From Acidimicrobiia bacterium (GTDB lineage: Bacteria; Actinomycetota; Acidimicrobiia; Spongiisociales; UBA11373), in NCBI GenBank assembly GCA_030584185.1, contig CP129495.1:248001-312000 (forward strand): a stretch of DNA of 64,000 nt, in the 5' to 3' direction. Shown here one piece after another: positions 7,953 to 16,494 of the stretch (the stretch's first letter is position 1; each line of letters begins with the position of its first letter). The notes beneath the pieces were generated by a model. It worked only from the letters and a program-made list of their open reading frames with translations, ran no database searches and had not been told where the DNA came from. The position numbers and the translations under genes were made by a program.

Positions 7953-9779
7953 CTACTTTTCTTTGCGGGCGAGCTGCCGGGCACTGTCGGTGAGGTGACG
8001 CTTGCGGATCCGCACCGACTTCGGGGTCACCTCCACCAGCTCGTCGTCGCCGATCCACTCGATGGCGGTCTCGAGCGTCGGGCGGCGAGGCGGCGTCAGC
8101 TTGATGGCGTCGTCGTGGGCGTGGGTGCGGATGTTGGTCAGCTCCTTCGCCTTGGTCGGGTTGACCGACATCTCTCCGGGCCGGGAGGACTCCCCCACGA
8201 CCATTCCCTCATAGACGTCTTCGCCGCCGCCAACGAACAGCTCGCCACGCTTCTGCAGGTTCTCCAGGGCGAAGGGCGTGCTGACTCCGCTGCGGTCGGC
8301 GATCATCGCCCCGCCCACGCGTCCAGGGATCTCCCCGGCCCATGGCTGCCACCCTTCGTGGTGGAGGTGGGCGAGCGCCGTCCCCCGGGTGGCAGTCATC
8401 AGCTCGGATCGGAGGCCGATCAGGCCCCGCGCCGGAGCCACGGCGGTGACGATGGTGCGTCCGGCGTCGCCGGGCCGCATGTCGGTGACCCTCCCCTTGC
8501 GGGGGGCCAGGGCCTGGGTGACGGTTCCGACGTGCTCGCTGGGCACGTCGATCACCGCCCGCTCCACCGGCTCGTGGGGCACGCCGTCGATCTGTCGAAG
8601 GATGACCTCGGGGCGGCTCACCTGTAGCTCGAAGCCCTCGCGACGCATCGTTTCGATGAGGACCCCAAGCTGGAGTTCACCGCGTCCGGAGACCTCGATC
8701 ACCTCCGGCGAGCTGGTGGGGCCGATTCGGATCGACACGTTGCCCCGAACCTCTCTCTCCAGGCGCTCCCGGATCTGACGGGAGGTGAGGCGACTGCCGT
8801 CGCGCCCGGACAGCGGGGAGGTGTTGACCCCGAAGGTCATGCGCAGCACCGGCTCGTCCACCTGGAGCCTGGGCAGCGGGTGGGGGTCGTCGGGAGCCGC
8901 CAGGGTGTCACCGATCTCGACCTCGGGGAACCCGGCGACGACGAAGAGGTCTCCGGCCACGCGCTCCTCGACCTCGGACCTGCCCAGTCCGACGAACCCC
9001 ATCAGCTGGGTGGGGCGGCGGCGGATCGGGGGTTCCTCCTCGTACGAGTGGCACAGCGCCACCTGCTCTCCGGAGCGCATCGTTCCCTGCACGACCCGCC
9101 CTATGGCGAGGCGCCCCAGGTAGTCGGAGGCGTCGAGGTTGGTGACCAGCGCCTGGAGCGGGGCGTCGGGGTCGCCTTCGGGGGCGGGGATGGCGTCGAG
9201 GATCGTATCCAGCAGTGGGGCCAGGTCGGCGTCTTCGCCGGGGACACCGATCCCGGCAACCGCTCTACCGGCACGGGCATCGGTGGAGACGATGGGGAAC
9301 TCGATGTGGTGATCGGCGGCGTCGAGGTCGAGGAAGAGTTGATAGACCTCGTCGACCACTTCGTGCGCACGGGCGTCGGGACGATCCACCTTGTTGACCA
9401 CCACCACCGCCGGGAGGTTGCGGGCCATCGCCTTGGAGAGGACGTACCGGGTCTGGGGCATCGGGCCGTCGGCTGCGTCGACCAGGAGGAGAATCCCGTC
9501 GACCAGGGTGAGCGCCCGCTCCACCTCACCTCCGAAGTCGGCGTGACCGGGGGTGTCGACCAGGTTGATCCGCACCCCCTTCCACTCGACTGAGAGGGGC
9601 TTGGCGAGGATGGTGATGCCCCGCTCGCGCTCCTGATCGTTGGAGTCGAGGACCCGCTCGATCCGTGCCTCGTGATCGGCGAACACGCCGGTCATGCCGA
9701 GGATGGCGTCGACAAGGGTGGTCTTGCCGTGATCGACGTGCGCCACCAGGGCGACGTTGCGAAACGAGGTGGCGGACAT
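7953..9779 (-). CDS. typA: translational GTPase TypA/BipA
   Basis: A 608-residue ribosome-associated GTPase. G1 is AHVDHGKTTLVD (about 14-25), G2 lies in ERERGITILAK, G3 is DTPGHADFGGEVER, G4 is VVNKVDRPDA. EF-G-like domain II, domain III/V and the TypA C-terminal domain follow, the last with GRVTDMRPGDAGRTIVTAVAPARGL and ending in a Lys-rich tail. The length matches the family. It assists 50S assembly and growth under stress or cold in other bacteria. A TACCAT box (9792-9797) lies 12 nt before ATG 9779, leaving only about a five-base leader. It is divergent from the NrtR-like gene. Confidence 0.97.
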   Translation of the reverse strand: MSATSFRNVALVAHVDHGKTTLVDAILGMTGVFADHEARIERVLDSNDQERERGITILAKPLSVEWKGVRINLVDTPGHADFGGEVERALTLVDGILLLVDAADGPMPQTRYVLSKAMARNLPAVVVVNKVDRPDARAHEVVDEVYQLFLDLDAADHHIEFPIVSTDARAGRAVAGIGVPGEDADLAPLLDTILDAIPAPEGDPDAPLQALVTNLDASDYLGRLAIGRVVQGTMRSGEQVALCHSYEEEPPIRRRPTQLMGFVGLGRSEVEERVAGDLFVVAGFPEVEIGDTLAAPDDPHPLPRLQVDEPVLRMTFGVNTSPLSGRDGSRLTSRQIRERLEREVRGNVSIRIGPTSSPEVIEVSGRGELQLGVLIETMRREGFELQVSRPEVILRQIDGVPHEPVERAVIDVPSEHVGTVTQALAPRKGRVTDMRPGDAGRTIVTAVAPARGLIGLRSELMTATRGTALAHLHHEGWQPWAGEIPGRVGGAMIADRSGVSTPFALENLQKRGELFVGGGEDVYEGMVVGESSRPGEMSVNPTKAKELTNIRTHAHDDAIKLTPPRRPTLETAIEWIGDDELVEVTPKSVRIRKRHLTDSARQLARKEK

Positions 9780-9860
9780 GGCGGAGAGGTGATGGTACCC
9801 GGGCCCGGGTTCCTACACGCCGCCCCCACCTGGCGCGGCCCCGCCCTACGAAGAGAATGG

Positions 9861-9880
9861 TATATTGGTCAGATCGACCA
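9861..9880 (+). promoter_or_regulatory. promoter and inverted-repeat operator of the NrtR-like gene
   Basis: TATATT (9861-9866) is the most AT-rich hexamer in the area. It overlaps a perfect inverted repeat, TGGTC-AGATC-GACCA (9866-9880), placed across the expected transcription start. The position fits autorepression by the Nudix-like regulator encoded immediately downstream. Confidence 0.5.
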
Positions 9881-10619
9881 TAACCCTGCGACCCCAACGG
9901 GCTACGACCCGGCACGCTTTCCCGCCTTCGCGGTGACGGTGGACATCGTCATCCTCACCATGCACGAAGGCGACGCCCACCTGCTGCTGGTGCGTCGCGG
10001 CGAGGAGCCCTATCGCGGTGCCTGGGCGATCCCGGGCGGGTTCAAGCGCCCCGCGGAGACCCTCGACGGGGCGGCCCGCCGGGAGCTGGCCGAGGAGACC
10101 GGGGTCGACGTGCCCGACCTGCTCCGCCAGTTCGGAGCCTACGGCGACCCCGGCCGCGATCCGCGGATGAACGTGGTGACGGTCGCCTACCTGGCGGTGT
10201 TGCGGGATGTGGGTGCGATCGCAGCCGGCTCCGACGCCGCAGATGCCGCCCTGATCCCGGTCGCCCGGGTCCTCGATGGCACGGTCCCCCTCGCCTTCGA
10301 TCACGCCCGCATCGTGTCCGACGCAGTGGAACGGGTGAAGCTCGACCTCGAGGTCTCGGGGATCGCCACCGCCTTCGTCGGGCCCACTTTCACCGTCGCC
10401 GAACTGCGGTCCGTGTACGAGGCGCTCTGGGGGGTGCGCCTGGATCCGGCCAACTTCCGCCGCACGCTGCTCTCCGGCGAGGAATGGGTGGTACCGACCG
10501 GGCGACAGGCGGCGCCCGGTCCGGCCGGGGGTCGTCCCGCCGCCCTCTACCGCGCCGGTCCCGCCTGGCGACGACGCGCCCCGATCCACCGATCCGAACG
10601 ACCCGACGAACGAAGGTGA
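9873..10619 (+). CDS. NrtR-like Nudix-domain transcriptional regulator
   Basis: A 248-residue protein: Nudix domain (about 18-150, FAVTVDIVILT, Nudix box GGFKRPAETLDGAARRELAEETG at about 55-77) plus a C-terminal winged helix (FTVAELRSVYEALWGVRLDPANFRR). NrtR proteins sense ADP-ribose and repress NAD-biosynthesis or transport genes. Which genes this one controls is unknown, although a GTC-rich operator sits at its own promoter. The start is unusual: the leaderless rule (TANNNT + 6 nt) points to ATC 9873, which gives a family-typical N-terminus (xDHNPATPTGYDP). The only nearby in-frame canonical start is ATG 9792, which would add 27 atypical residues and put the operator inside the gene. Confidence 0.8.
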   Translation: MDHNPATPTGYDPARFPAFAVTVDIVILTMHEGDAHLLLVRRGEEPYRGAWAIPGGFKRPAETLDGAARRELAEETGVDVPDLLRQFGAYGDPGRDPRMNVVTVAYLAVLRDVGAIAAGSDAADAALIPVARVLDGTVPLAFDHARIVSDAVERVKLDLEVSGIATAFVGPTFTVAELRSVYEALWGVRLDPANFRRTLLSGEEWVVPTGRQAAPGPAGGRPAALYRAGPAWRRRAPIHRSERPDERR

Positions 10620-10623
10620 GCCC

Positions 10624-11634
10624 ATGACCCAGGAAGCGACGATGAGGGCGGCGATCTACGAGCGCTACGGACCGCCGGAGGTGATCCGCCTCGGCGAGTT
10701 GCCGCGCCCCTCCCCCGGCCCCGGCGAGCTGCTGGTGCGGGTGCGGGCCACCACGGTGAACCGAACCGACTGCGGCTACCTGTCGGGCAAGCCGTTTCCG
10801 ATCCGCTTCTTTGGAGGCCTGCGCCGTCCCAAGGTGCCGGTGCTGGGGACGGAGTTCGCCGGCGAGGTGACGGGCCTCGGCGAGGGCGTGACCGGGTTTT
10901 CCGTGGGTGATCGGGTGTGCGGGTACTGCGAGCGGACGTTCGGCGCCCACGGCGAGTACATGACGATCGCTGCCACACGCCTGGTGGCACGGATCCCCGA
11001 GGGGCGCTCGTTCGTGGAGGCGGCACCGAGCACCGAGGGCTCGCATTACGCCATCCTCGACCTGCGGGCCGCTGGATTGCGCCCGGGAGACGATCTCCTG
11101 GTGTACGGAGCGTCCGGAGCGATCGGGTCGGCGGCCGTCCAACTCGGAAAGTCGATGGGGTTGCGGGTGACCGCCGTGTGCGGGACCGCCCACGTCGACC
11201 TGGTGAAGGGCCTCGGGGCCGATCGGGTGATCGACTTCCAGACGGAGGACTTCACCAGTGACGAGCAGCAATATCACATGGTGTTCGACGCCGTCGGCAA
11301 GTCCTCGTTCTGGAAGTGCCGGAGGCTGCTGCGCCCCAAGGGGGTGTACACCTCGACCGACCTGCCCAGATGGGGCTACCTGCCCGGGCTGTTCCTGTTC
11401 GCATTCGCCGGGCGGCTTCTGCTGGTCCTGGCCACCCGCCTGGGGCGGCGGCGGCGCGTCCTGTTCATCCCCCCCAGTGGCGACACCGAGGGGATCGCCC
11501 TCCTCAAGAGCCTGATCGAGTCGGGAGAGTTCCGTCCGGTCGTCGACCGGACCTACCCCTTGGAAGAGATCGTCGACGCCTATAGGTACGTCGAGACCGG
11601 CCAGAAGGTGGGGAACGTCGTCATCGAGATGTGA
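10624..11634 (+). CDS. zinc-independent medium-chain dehydrogenase/quinone oxidoreductase
   Basis: A 336-residue MDR-superfamily enzyme. The GroES-like N-terminus has YGPPEVIRLGELPRPSPGPGELLVRV and VLGTEFAGEV; the Rossmann NAD(P) site is YGASGAIGSAAVQLGK (about 160-175). The Cys/His catalytic-zinc ligands of alcohol dehydrogenases are absent, so it fits the quinone reductase/zeta-crystallin branch that reduces quinones or enones with NADPH. The start ATG 10624 follows AAGGTGAGCCC, where the TGA is the stop of the NrtR-like gene, so the two probably form an operon and the enzyme may be under the same operator. It ends before a strong hairpin. Confidence 0.85.
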   Translation: MTQEATMRAAIYERYGPPEVIRLGELPRPSPGPGELLVRVRATTVNRTDCGYLSGKPFPIRFFGGLRRPKVPVLGTEFAGEVTGLGEGVTGFSVGDRVCGYCERTFGAHGEYMTIAATRLVARIPEGRSFVEAAPSTEGSHYAILDLRAAGLRPGDDLLVYGASGAIGSAAVQLGKSMGLRVTAVCGTAHVDLVKGLGADRVIDFQTEDFTSDEQQYHMVFDAVGKSSFWKCRRLLRPKGVYTSTDLPRWGYLPGLFLFAFAGRLLLVLATRLGRRRRVLFIPPSGDTEGIALLKSLIESGEFRPVVDRTYPLEEIVDAYRYVETGQKVGNVVIEM

Positions 11635-11668
11635 GGGGCGCCCCGGCGTCTGTGGCCTCTCAGAACGA

Positions 11669-11701
11669 GAGGCGGGCCCGGCATCACGCCGGGCCCGCCT
11701 C
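11669..11701. terminator. bidirectional hairpin terminator
   Basis: A perfect 14-bp stem (GAGGCGGGCCCGGC) with the 5-nt loop ATCAC, between convergent genes ending at 11634 (+) and 11722 (-). There is no U tract, as is usual in GC-rich actinobacteria. Confidence 0.75.
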
Positions 11702-11721
11702 CACGCTTCGACTCTGAGTGC

Positions 11722-12348
11722 TCAGTGCTTGGGCCCGTACGACCCGAACCCGGCGTTCGTCGGGGAGAGGTAGGAGAGCCCGTGATCGCCGGCGCACGGG
11801 TCGTTCGACACCTCCTGGATTGTGGCGAATGCGCCCCAGATCACCGGGCCGATCTCGGTTCCGTCGGCTCCGTACCAGATCCCTGCGCTCGTAGTGGCGT
11901 CCGCCGGGGCGGCGACGATCTTGGTGAAGTAGGTCCAGTTGCAGGTATCGCCGCCATCCTCGTAGGTGCCTGCCTGGTGGTTGGTCAGCCAGGCTCCGGA
12001 CCCGATGTAGGAGGGGAACCCGTAGTGGCGGTCAAGCAGACCGTCGCCGTCGGCGTCGACGTTGGAGAGCCAGGCGTCGTTCCACTTCATGATGAGGGAG
12101 ACGTCCTTGTAGGCCTGGCACCAGGCGGCGTCGCGGTAGGCGTCGCAGTAGCCGCCGCGGAACATGTGGCCCTGGTAGTTGTATCCCCACTGGTCGTAGC
12201 CCACGGTGATCACGGCGCCGTCGCTGGTCAGGAGCGTGCCGTCCTGGATCGTGGTCACTCCCTGCTTGGCGCCGGCGGCGACCGGGATCGCCATCAGCAC
12301 AGCGATCGCGATGACCACCAGGCGCATCGTGCGTGTCGAACGCATCAT
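11722..12348 (-). CDS. secreted protein of unknown function
   Basis: A 208-residue exported protein. It starts at ATG 12348 (or 12345) after AGGAAGGAAACG. The signal peptide (MRLVVIAIAVLMAIPVAAGA) probably ends near residue 28. The mature part is aromatic- and Gly-rich (VGYDQWGYNYQGHMFRGGYC), has four to five Cys that could form disulfides, and one DADGDGLLDR segment resembling a calcium-binding DxDxDG loop. No cell-wall anchor, transmembrane helix or enzymatic motif was seen. I do not recognise the family. It is separated from the upstream dehydrogenase by a strong terminator. Confidence 0.7.
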   Translation of the reverse strand: MMRSTRTMRLVVIAIAVLMAIPVAAGAKQGVTTIQDGTLLTSDGAVITVGYDQWGYNYQGHMFRGGYCDAYRDAAWCQAYKDVSLIMKWNDAWLSNVDADGDGLLDRHYGFPSYIGSGAWLTNHQAGTYEDGGDTCNWTYFTKIVAAPADATTSAGIWYGADGTEIGPVIWGAFATIQEVSNDPCAGDHGLSYLSPTNAGFGSYGPKH

Positions 12349-12526
12349 CGTTTCCTTCCTCCTGCCCAGAGCGCAGGATCTACACCGTGGTGGCGACACT
12401 AGCGCCTTTGGTCGCTCCCTGCTCCGGCCGGTAGCCAGAGGCCTCGCCGGTGTCCCGATTCATCAGAGCGGTGGGGGTGACCGTCAGTGGTGGCTCCCGG
12501 GGTCGAGCGGCCCGAGGCTGCGCGTC

Positions 12527-12532
12527 TAGTCT
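12527..12532 (+). promoter_or_regulatory. leaderless -10 box of the alpha/beta hydrolase gene
   Basis: TAGTCT, then CTGCTC (6 nt), then ATG 12539. Confidence 0.55.
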
Positions 12533-12538
12533 CTGCTC

Positions 12539-13258
12539 ATGGACGTCGTGCTCATCCCCGGGTTCTGGCTGGAAGCCTCTTCGTGGGATCGGGTGATCCC
12601 GGTCCTCGAGGAGGCGGGACATCACTGCCACGCCGTCACCCTGCCGGGGATGGCCCGGCACGAGACCGACCGGTCGGCGGTCACCCTGCAGGATCAGGTC
12701 GAGTTCGTGACCGGGTTGATCGACACGCTCACCTCCGATGGCACGCAGGTGGTCCTGGTCGGCCATTCCGGAGGCGGGGCGGTTGCCCACGCCGCCGTCG
12801 ACGCCCGCCCCGCCCGGGTGGCCCGGGTGGTGTATGTGGACTGCCTGCCTTCCCCCGACGGCGGTGTGATCAACGACTCGCTGCCGATCGTCGACGGGGT
12901 GATCCCCCTCCCCGACTGGTCGTTCTTCGGCGAGGAGGACCTCGTCGACCTCGACGACCACCTGCGCGCCGAGCTCCGGGACCGGTCCATACCCACACCG
13001 GGGCGTGTCGCCTCCGACCCGAAGCGCCTCACCGACGAGAGGCGCCGCACGGTGCCGGCTACCGTGATCGCCTGCGAGTTCACCTGTGCCGACATGCGCC
13101 GGTGGATGCAGGAGGACGACCCCGGCTACGCCTTCCTGAAGGAGTTGGCCGCCACCCGGGAGGTCGAGTGCGTCGACCTACCCACCGGGCACTGGCCCCA
13201 GTTCACCCGACCCGCCGACCTCGGCCGGGTGATCGTGGGTGCGTTGGGCACGGCCTGA
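12539..13258 (+). CDS. alpha/beta hydrolase
   Basis: A 239-residue cytosolic hydrolase. The oxyanion strand is VVLIPGFWLEASSW (about 3-16), the nucleophile elbow is GHSGG with Ser77, and a late His218 in PTGHWPQFTRP is the likely catalytic base; an Asp between them would complete the triad. Small alpha/beta hydrolases of this type are esterases or lactonases, and the substrate is not predictable. A leaderless promoter precedes it. The last third of the gene was duplicated: 33 identical bases around the catalytic His recur at 14704-14736 in a truncated remnant. It is convergent with the adenylate cyclase gene. Confidence 0.85.
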   Translation: MDVVLIPGFWLEASSWDRVIPVLEEAGHHCHAVTLPGMARHETDRSAVTLQDQVEFVTGLIDTLTSDGTQVVLVGHSGGGAVAHAAVDARPARVARVVYVDCLPSPDGGVINDSLPIVDGVIPLPDWSFFGEEDLVDLDDHLRAELRDRSIPTPGRVASDPKRLTDERRRTVPATVIACEFTCADMRRWMQEDDPGYAFLKELAATREVECVDLPTGHWPQFTRPADLGRVIVGALGTA

Positions 13259-13310
13259 CCCGGCTCCCTCCTTCCCCCGCCGCACCGAGAGGCTCGCCGG
13301 CCGACACGAC

Positions 13311-14639
13311 TCAATCGCAGGCGCGGAACAACTCCCAGGAGTCGGGCACTCCCTTGAGCTGGTAGGCGCCCGTAGACTCGAAACGCAAGCCCGACCCGGC
13401 CACCAGGTCTTTCACCGTCCGTGACACCAGCACCTCATCTGGCTCGGCCAAGGCCGCCACCCGGGCCCCGGTGTGGACGGAGATCCCGGCAACACCGGTG
13501 CCCACGACCTCGACCTCCCCCGTATGCAGGCCGCAGCGCACCTCCAACCCGAGCGCCGCCACGGCCGCCTGGATGGCGAGTGCACATCGCACGGCGCGAG
13601 CCGGCCCATCGAAGAGAGCCAGGAAACCATCTCCGGCTCGGTCGATCTCCCTCCCCCGCCACCTCTCGATCTCGGAGCGGACCACCCGATCGTGTCGCAC
13701 CTGAGCATCACGCCAGGCTCGATCACCGATCGACGCCGCCAGGGCGGTCGAGCCCACCAGGTCGGTGAACAGCACGGTGGCCACCACCCGGTCTCCCCTC
13801 GGCTCGGGCCGGCGTCCGGTGACGAACTCCTCGATCTCCTCCAGCAGTGGGGCGGTGTCACCCGCCCAGAACAGGTGGTCCGCCCCCGGCAGCTCGACGA
13901 GCCGCGAGCCTGCGATCTTCGAGGCGATGAACCTCCCCTCCTCGACGTCGACGTCGCGATCCTCCGTGCGGTACAGCAGGAGTGTCGGCACCCGCACGCC
14001 GGCCAGCACCGCGGTCACGTCCACCTCGGAGTTCATCGCCTGCAATGCGGCGGCGGTCCCGGGGCTGGCCGAGAGCCTGAAGTACCTCTGCAACCAGGAG
14101 CGGAAGGCAGGGTCGCCGGCGCGACTGGGGGCGTAGTATTCGACCTCGTCGGAACGGCCCCACGACCCTCGGATCGCCGTGATGCTCTCCGTCCGCTCCT
14201 CGGACCTCGGCGCCCACGGATACTCCGGCGACCAACGTCTCCTGGCGAAGCTCCCGGTGAGGATCAGCCCGTCGACCTGGTCGGGATGGGTGGCAGCGAA
14301 CAGCACGCACATGCAGCCGCCCTCGGAGTGGCCGAAGAGGGTGGCCCGCTCCGAGCCGACGGCCGCGAGCACCGCTCCCAGATCGTCCATGCGCACCTCG
14401 AGTCCCGGGAGCCGATCCTCCGGGACCGGGTCGGAGAGACCGGTGCCCCGCTTGTCGAAAACGATCAGCCGGGAGAACCCGGCAAGACACTCCAGGAAGC
14501 CGGCCAGGCCCGGGTCCTCCCACATGACCTCGACGTTCGACACGAAGCCGGGGACGTACACGAGGTCGCGGCCGCCCGTTCCGATCACCTGGTATGCGAT
14601 CTCGACGTCGCCACTTCGGGCGTAATGGGTGGCGGGCAC
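13311..14639 (-). CDS. alpha/beta hydrolase fused to class III adenylate/guanylate cyclase
   Basis: A 442-residue two-domain protein. Residues about 1-265 are an alpha/beta hydrolase (VYVPGFVSNVEVMWEDP, FDKRGTGLSDPV, nucleophile Ser105 in FGHSEGG, late His in GADHLFW). Residues about 275-442 are a class III nucleotidyl cyclase domain (VATVLFTDLVGSTALA with the first metal Asp, DRAGDGFLALFDGPARAVRCA with the second, GLHTGEVE). This fusion is known in actinobacteria and suggests that a small ester or lactone ligand controls cAMP or cGMP synthesis. GTG start 14639 lies six bases after a TAGACT box. Confidence 0.88.
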   Translation of the reverse strand: MPATHYARSGDVEIAYQVIGTGGRDLVYVPGFVSNVEVMWEDPGLAGFLECLAGFSRLIVFDKRGTGLSDPVPEDRLPGLEVRMDDLGAVLAAVGSERATLFGHSEGGCMCVLFAATHPDQVDGLILTGSFARRRWSPEYPWAPRSEERTESITAIRGSWGRSDEVEYYAPSRAGDPAFRSWLQRYFRLSASPGTAAALQAMNSEVDVTAVLAGVRVPTLLLYRTEDRDVDVEEGRFIASKIAGSRLVELPGADHLFWAGDTAPLLEEIEEFVTGRRPEPRGDRVVATVLFTDLVGSTALAASIGDRAWRDAQVRHDRVVRSEIERWRGREIDRAGDGFLALFDGPARAVRCALAIQAAVAALGLEVRCGLHTGEVEVVGTGVAGISVHTGARVAALAEPDEVLVSRTVKDLVAGSGLRFESTGAYQLKGVPDSWELFRACD

Positions 14640-14645
14640 TGCCCG

Positions 14646-14651
14646 AGTCTA
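14646..14651 (-). promoter_or_regulatory. leaderless -10 box of the hydrolase-cyclase gene
   Basis: TAGACT on the minus strand, then CGGGCA (6 nt), then GTG 14639. Confidence 0.55.
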
Positions 14652-14690
14652 TGGCCCCATCCATCCAGTCGGCGGCCACTCGAACGGCCG

Positions 14691-14864
14691 ATGGAGCATC
14701 CGGCCACCGGGCACTGGCCCCAGTTCACCCGACCCGGCGACCTCGACCAGGCGACCGCCGAGGCGGTGGCTGCATCCCGAGAGGCCCTCCTGCCGCGCAC
14801 CCGCAGGGTGCCCCTCGTCGATCGGTTGATACCGGCAGCACCCGCCGGTACGGTTCCCGGATGA
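14691..14864 (+). pseudogene. remnant 3' end of a duplicated alpha/beta hydrolase gene
   Basis: The reading frame starting at ATG 14691 begins MEHPATGHWPQFTRPGDLDQ, matching the C-terminus of the hydrolase at 12539 (PTGHWPQFTRPADLG). 33 bases are identical (14704-14736 versus 13182-13214). The catalytic Ser and all upstream domains are missing, so this is a truncated copy. Its TGA overlaps the ATG of the next gene, and that gene's own promoter lies inside the remnant. The hydrolase-cyclase gene now sits between the full copy and the remnant. Confidence 0.6.
14849..14854 (+). promoter_or_regulatory. leaderless -10 box of the SnoaL-like gene
   Basis: TACGGT, then TCCCGG (6 nt), then ATG 14861. 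Confidence 0.55.
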
Positions 14865-15244
14865 GCCTCGATTCGAACAAGATCCTGGCGCGGGCCTGGT
14901 TCGAGGAGGTGATGAACGCACGGGACCTCGATGCGATCGACCGCGCCTACGCCGCCGACTACGCCTACCGGGGCCCGGGCGGCGAGCCAGTTAGGGGCCG
15001 GGAAGGGGCCAGGCGGGTCGCCGCCGCCCTCCACGAGGCGATGCCCGACCGGGTGTCGACGGTGGTGATGCAGGTCGCCGAAGGGGACCTGGTGGTCACG
15101 CGCTGGGTGTCCCATGGCACCCAGACTGGCCCGCTGATGGGCCGGCCTCCGACCAACCAGCCGGTCGAGGTGCACGGGATCACGATCAGCCGCATCGAGG
15201 ATGGACTGATCGCCGAAGACTGGGAGATCATCAAGATCCTGTGA
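14861..15244 (+). CDS. SnoaL-like/ester cyclase-family protein
   Basis: A 127-residue single cone-shaped alpha+beta domain of the NTF2 superfamily, SnoaL branch. Diagnostic parts are the N-terminal helix ARAWFEEVMNARDLDAIDRAYA, YAYRGPGGEPVRGREGARR, and the final strands VEVHGITISRIEDGLIAEDWEI. Family members range from polyketide ester cyclases to proteins with no known activity. Here the isolated gene, under its own leaderless promoter, gives no pathway context. Length is typical. Confidence 0.8.
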   Translation: MSLDSNKILARAWFEEVMNARDLDAIDRAYAADYAYRGPGGEPVRGREGARRVAAALHEAMPDRVSTVVMQVAEGDLVVTRWVSHGTQTGPLMGRPPTNQPVEVHGITISRIEDGLIAEDWEIIKIL

Positions 15245-15309
15245 GCAATGCCGGGTCGAGGGTTCTCGCTCACGACCGCTGAGCCCGGTGCGAGTCACAG
15301 GTCCAGCAG

Positions 15310-16287
15310 GTGTCGAAGGACCCGGGCGATCTCGATGTCGGTGACGACGGCTCTGTGGCGCCGCCCCTGGCGGTGAGCGTCGGGGACGACGGGGCTTGGG
15401 AGCCACTCAGCCTCGATGTCGTCCTCGACCTGGAGGCGGGAGTCTCCACTATCCGGGGCGAGATCTCCCACTTCTCCTGGATCGTGGGTCACAGCGGGGA
15501 CCTGGCGCTGGGGCTCGAGGAGATCACCCCCAGAGAGAGGAGCGTTGGAGAGGAATGGGAGGCGGCCGTCCAGGTCCGCAACGTCTCCACCGGAACCCAC
15601 AGGCTCGGCCTGTCCTACAAGATCGTCGTCCAGTTTGTCCGCTTCGAGGCGTTGGGTGAGGTGGAGGTGGTGGGGACCGAGAGTCACTCCGGCTTCACGC
15701 TCGACCAGGGCGAGGCGCGTACCCTCGACTTCCCCAAGCCCCGTTGGCAGTGCACGGACCTGGGCGAAGGGGCATATCGCGTGGTGGCTCGGGCCGAGAT
15801 CGGAGGCGGGGCCTTCTCCGCCTTCGTGGACGAGGCACGAGCCGTTGGCGCCGGGCTGCAGGAGCTGATCGGCCAGGAGCTTCCGATAGCAGAACACGTC
15901 TTCACCGTGCTCGCCTCTGTTCCCGTGGTATGCGTCACGCAGTATCAGGCGACGGGAGGGGGAAGCGGGATGACCGTGACCGGCCTCGTCTCCGACATCA
16001 CCAAGTCCTTCACGGTCACTGGCACCTTCGAAGGCGGGTCGGCGACACTGAGCTTCACACCCGGCGCCACCGTGATCGAGCCCTCCACGGGGGACATCTA
16101 TTCGAGCGGCACGCTCTCCTACTCGGGCGGAGGCAGCGGCGTCACCGTCAGTGGGGACGGCACCTACGAGATCTCGGGCAACACCGGGGGGCCCCTCACT
16201 CTGAACTTCGATGCCGACGGGTGTGCCACACCCGGCGAATGCCGGGCGACCAGCGGGGTGATCACGCTCACGCCGCTGAGTCGTTGA
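15310..16287 (+). CDS. beta-rich protein, probably 5'-truncated secreted protein
   Basis: The frame from GTG 15310 encodes 325 residues with no signal peptide, no Shine-Dalgarno and no -10 box, although the content looks extracellular. The N-terminus (DVGDDGSVAPPLAVSVGDDG, WEPL, ISHFSWIV) resembles the end of a repeat domain seen in large actinobacterial surface proteins. A beta domain (EWEAAVQVRNVSTGTHRLGL) and a Gly/Ser/Thr-rich C-terminal beta domain (about 210-325, FTVTGTFEGGSATLSFTPG) follow. An in-frame stop at 15280 leaves no room for a leader peptide. I take it as the 3' part of a larger gene. Whether it is expressed is doubtful. Confidence 0.5.
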   Translation: MSKDPGDLDVGDDGSVAPPLAVSVGDDGAWEPLSLDVVLDLEAGVSTIRGEISHFSWIVGHSGDLALGLEEITPRERSVGEEWEAAVQVRNVSTGTHRLGLSYKIVVQFVRFEALGEVEVVGTESHSGFTLDQGEARTLDFPKPRWQCTDLGEGAYRVVARAEIGGGAFSAFVDEARAVGAGLQELIGQELPIAEHVFTVLASVPVVCVTQYQATGGGSGMTVTGLVSDITKSFTVTGTFEGGSATLSFTPGATVIEPSTGDIYSSGTLSYSGGGSGVTVSGDGTYEISGNTGGPLTLNFDADGCATPGECRATSGVITLTPLSR

Positions 16288-16494
16288 TGCCTCCGAGAGC
16301 CGAAGGATCGCCAAGGGGCCGGTGCTACGACCCCCCATTCGGCCCGCAGCCGGAGCCACGCGGCGATCTGAGCGACATGGAACGAGACATGAGACACCCA
16401 AGTGCAATGGCTCGCGACATCGCACCGGTGTCGGCGAAGCGTTCGGTCGATCCGTTGGACCTGGCGCGATCCTGTAACGCTGAGGCGCTCACCC

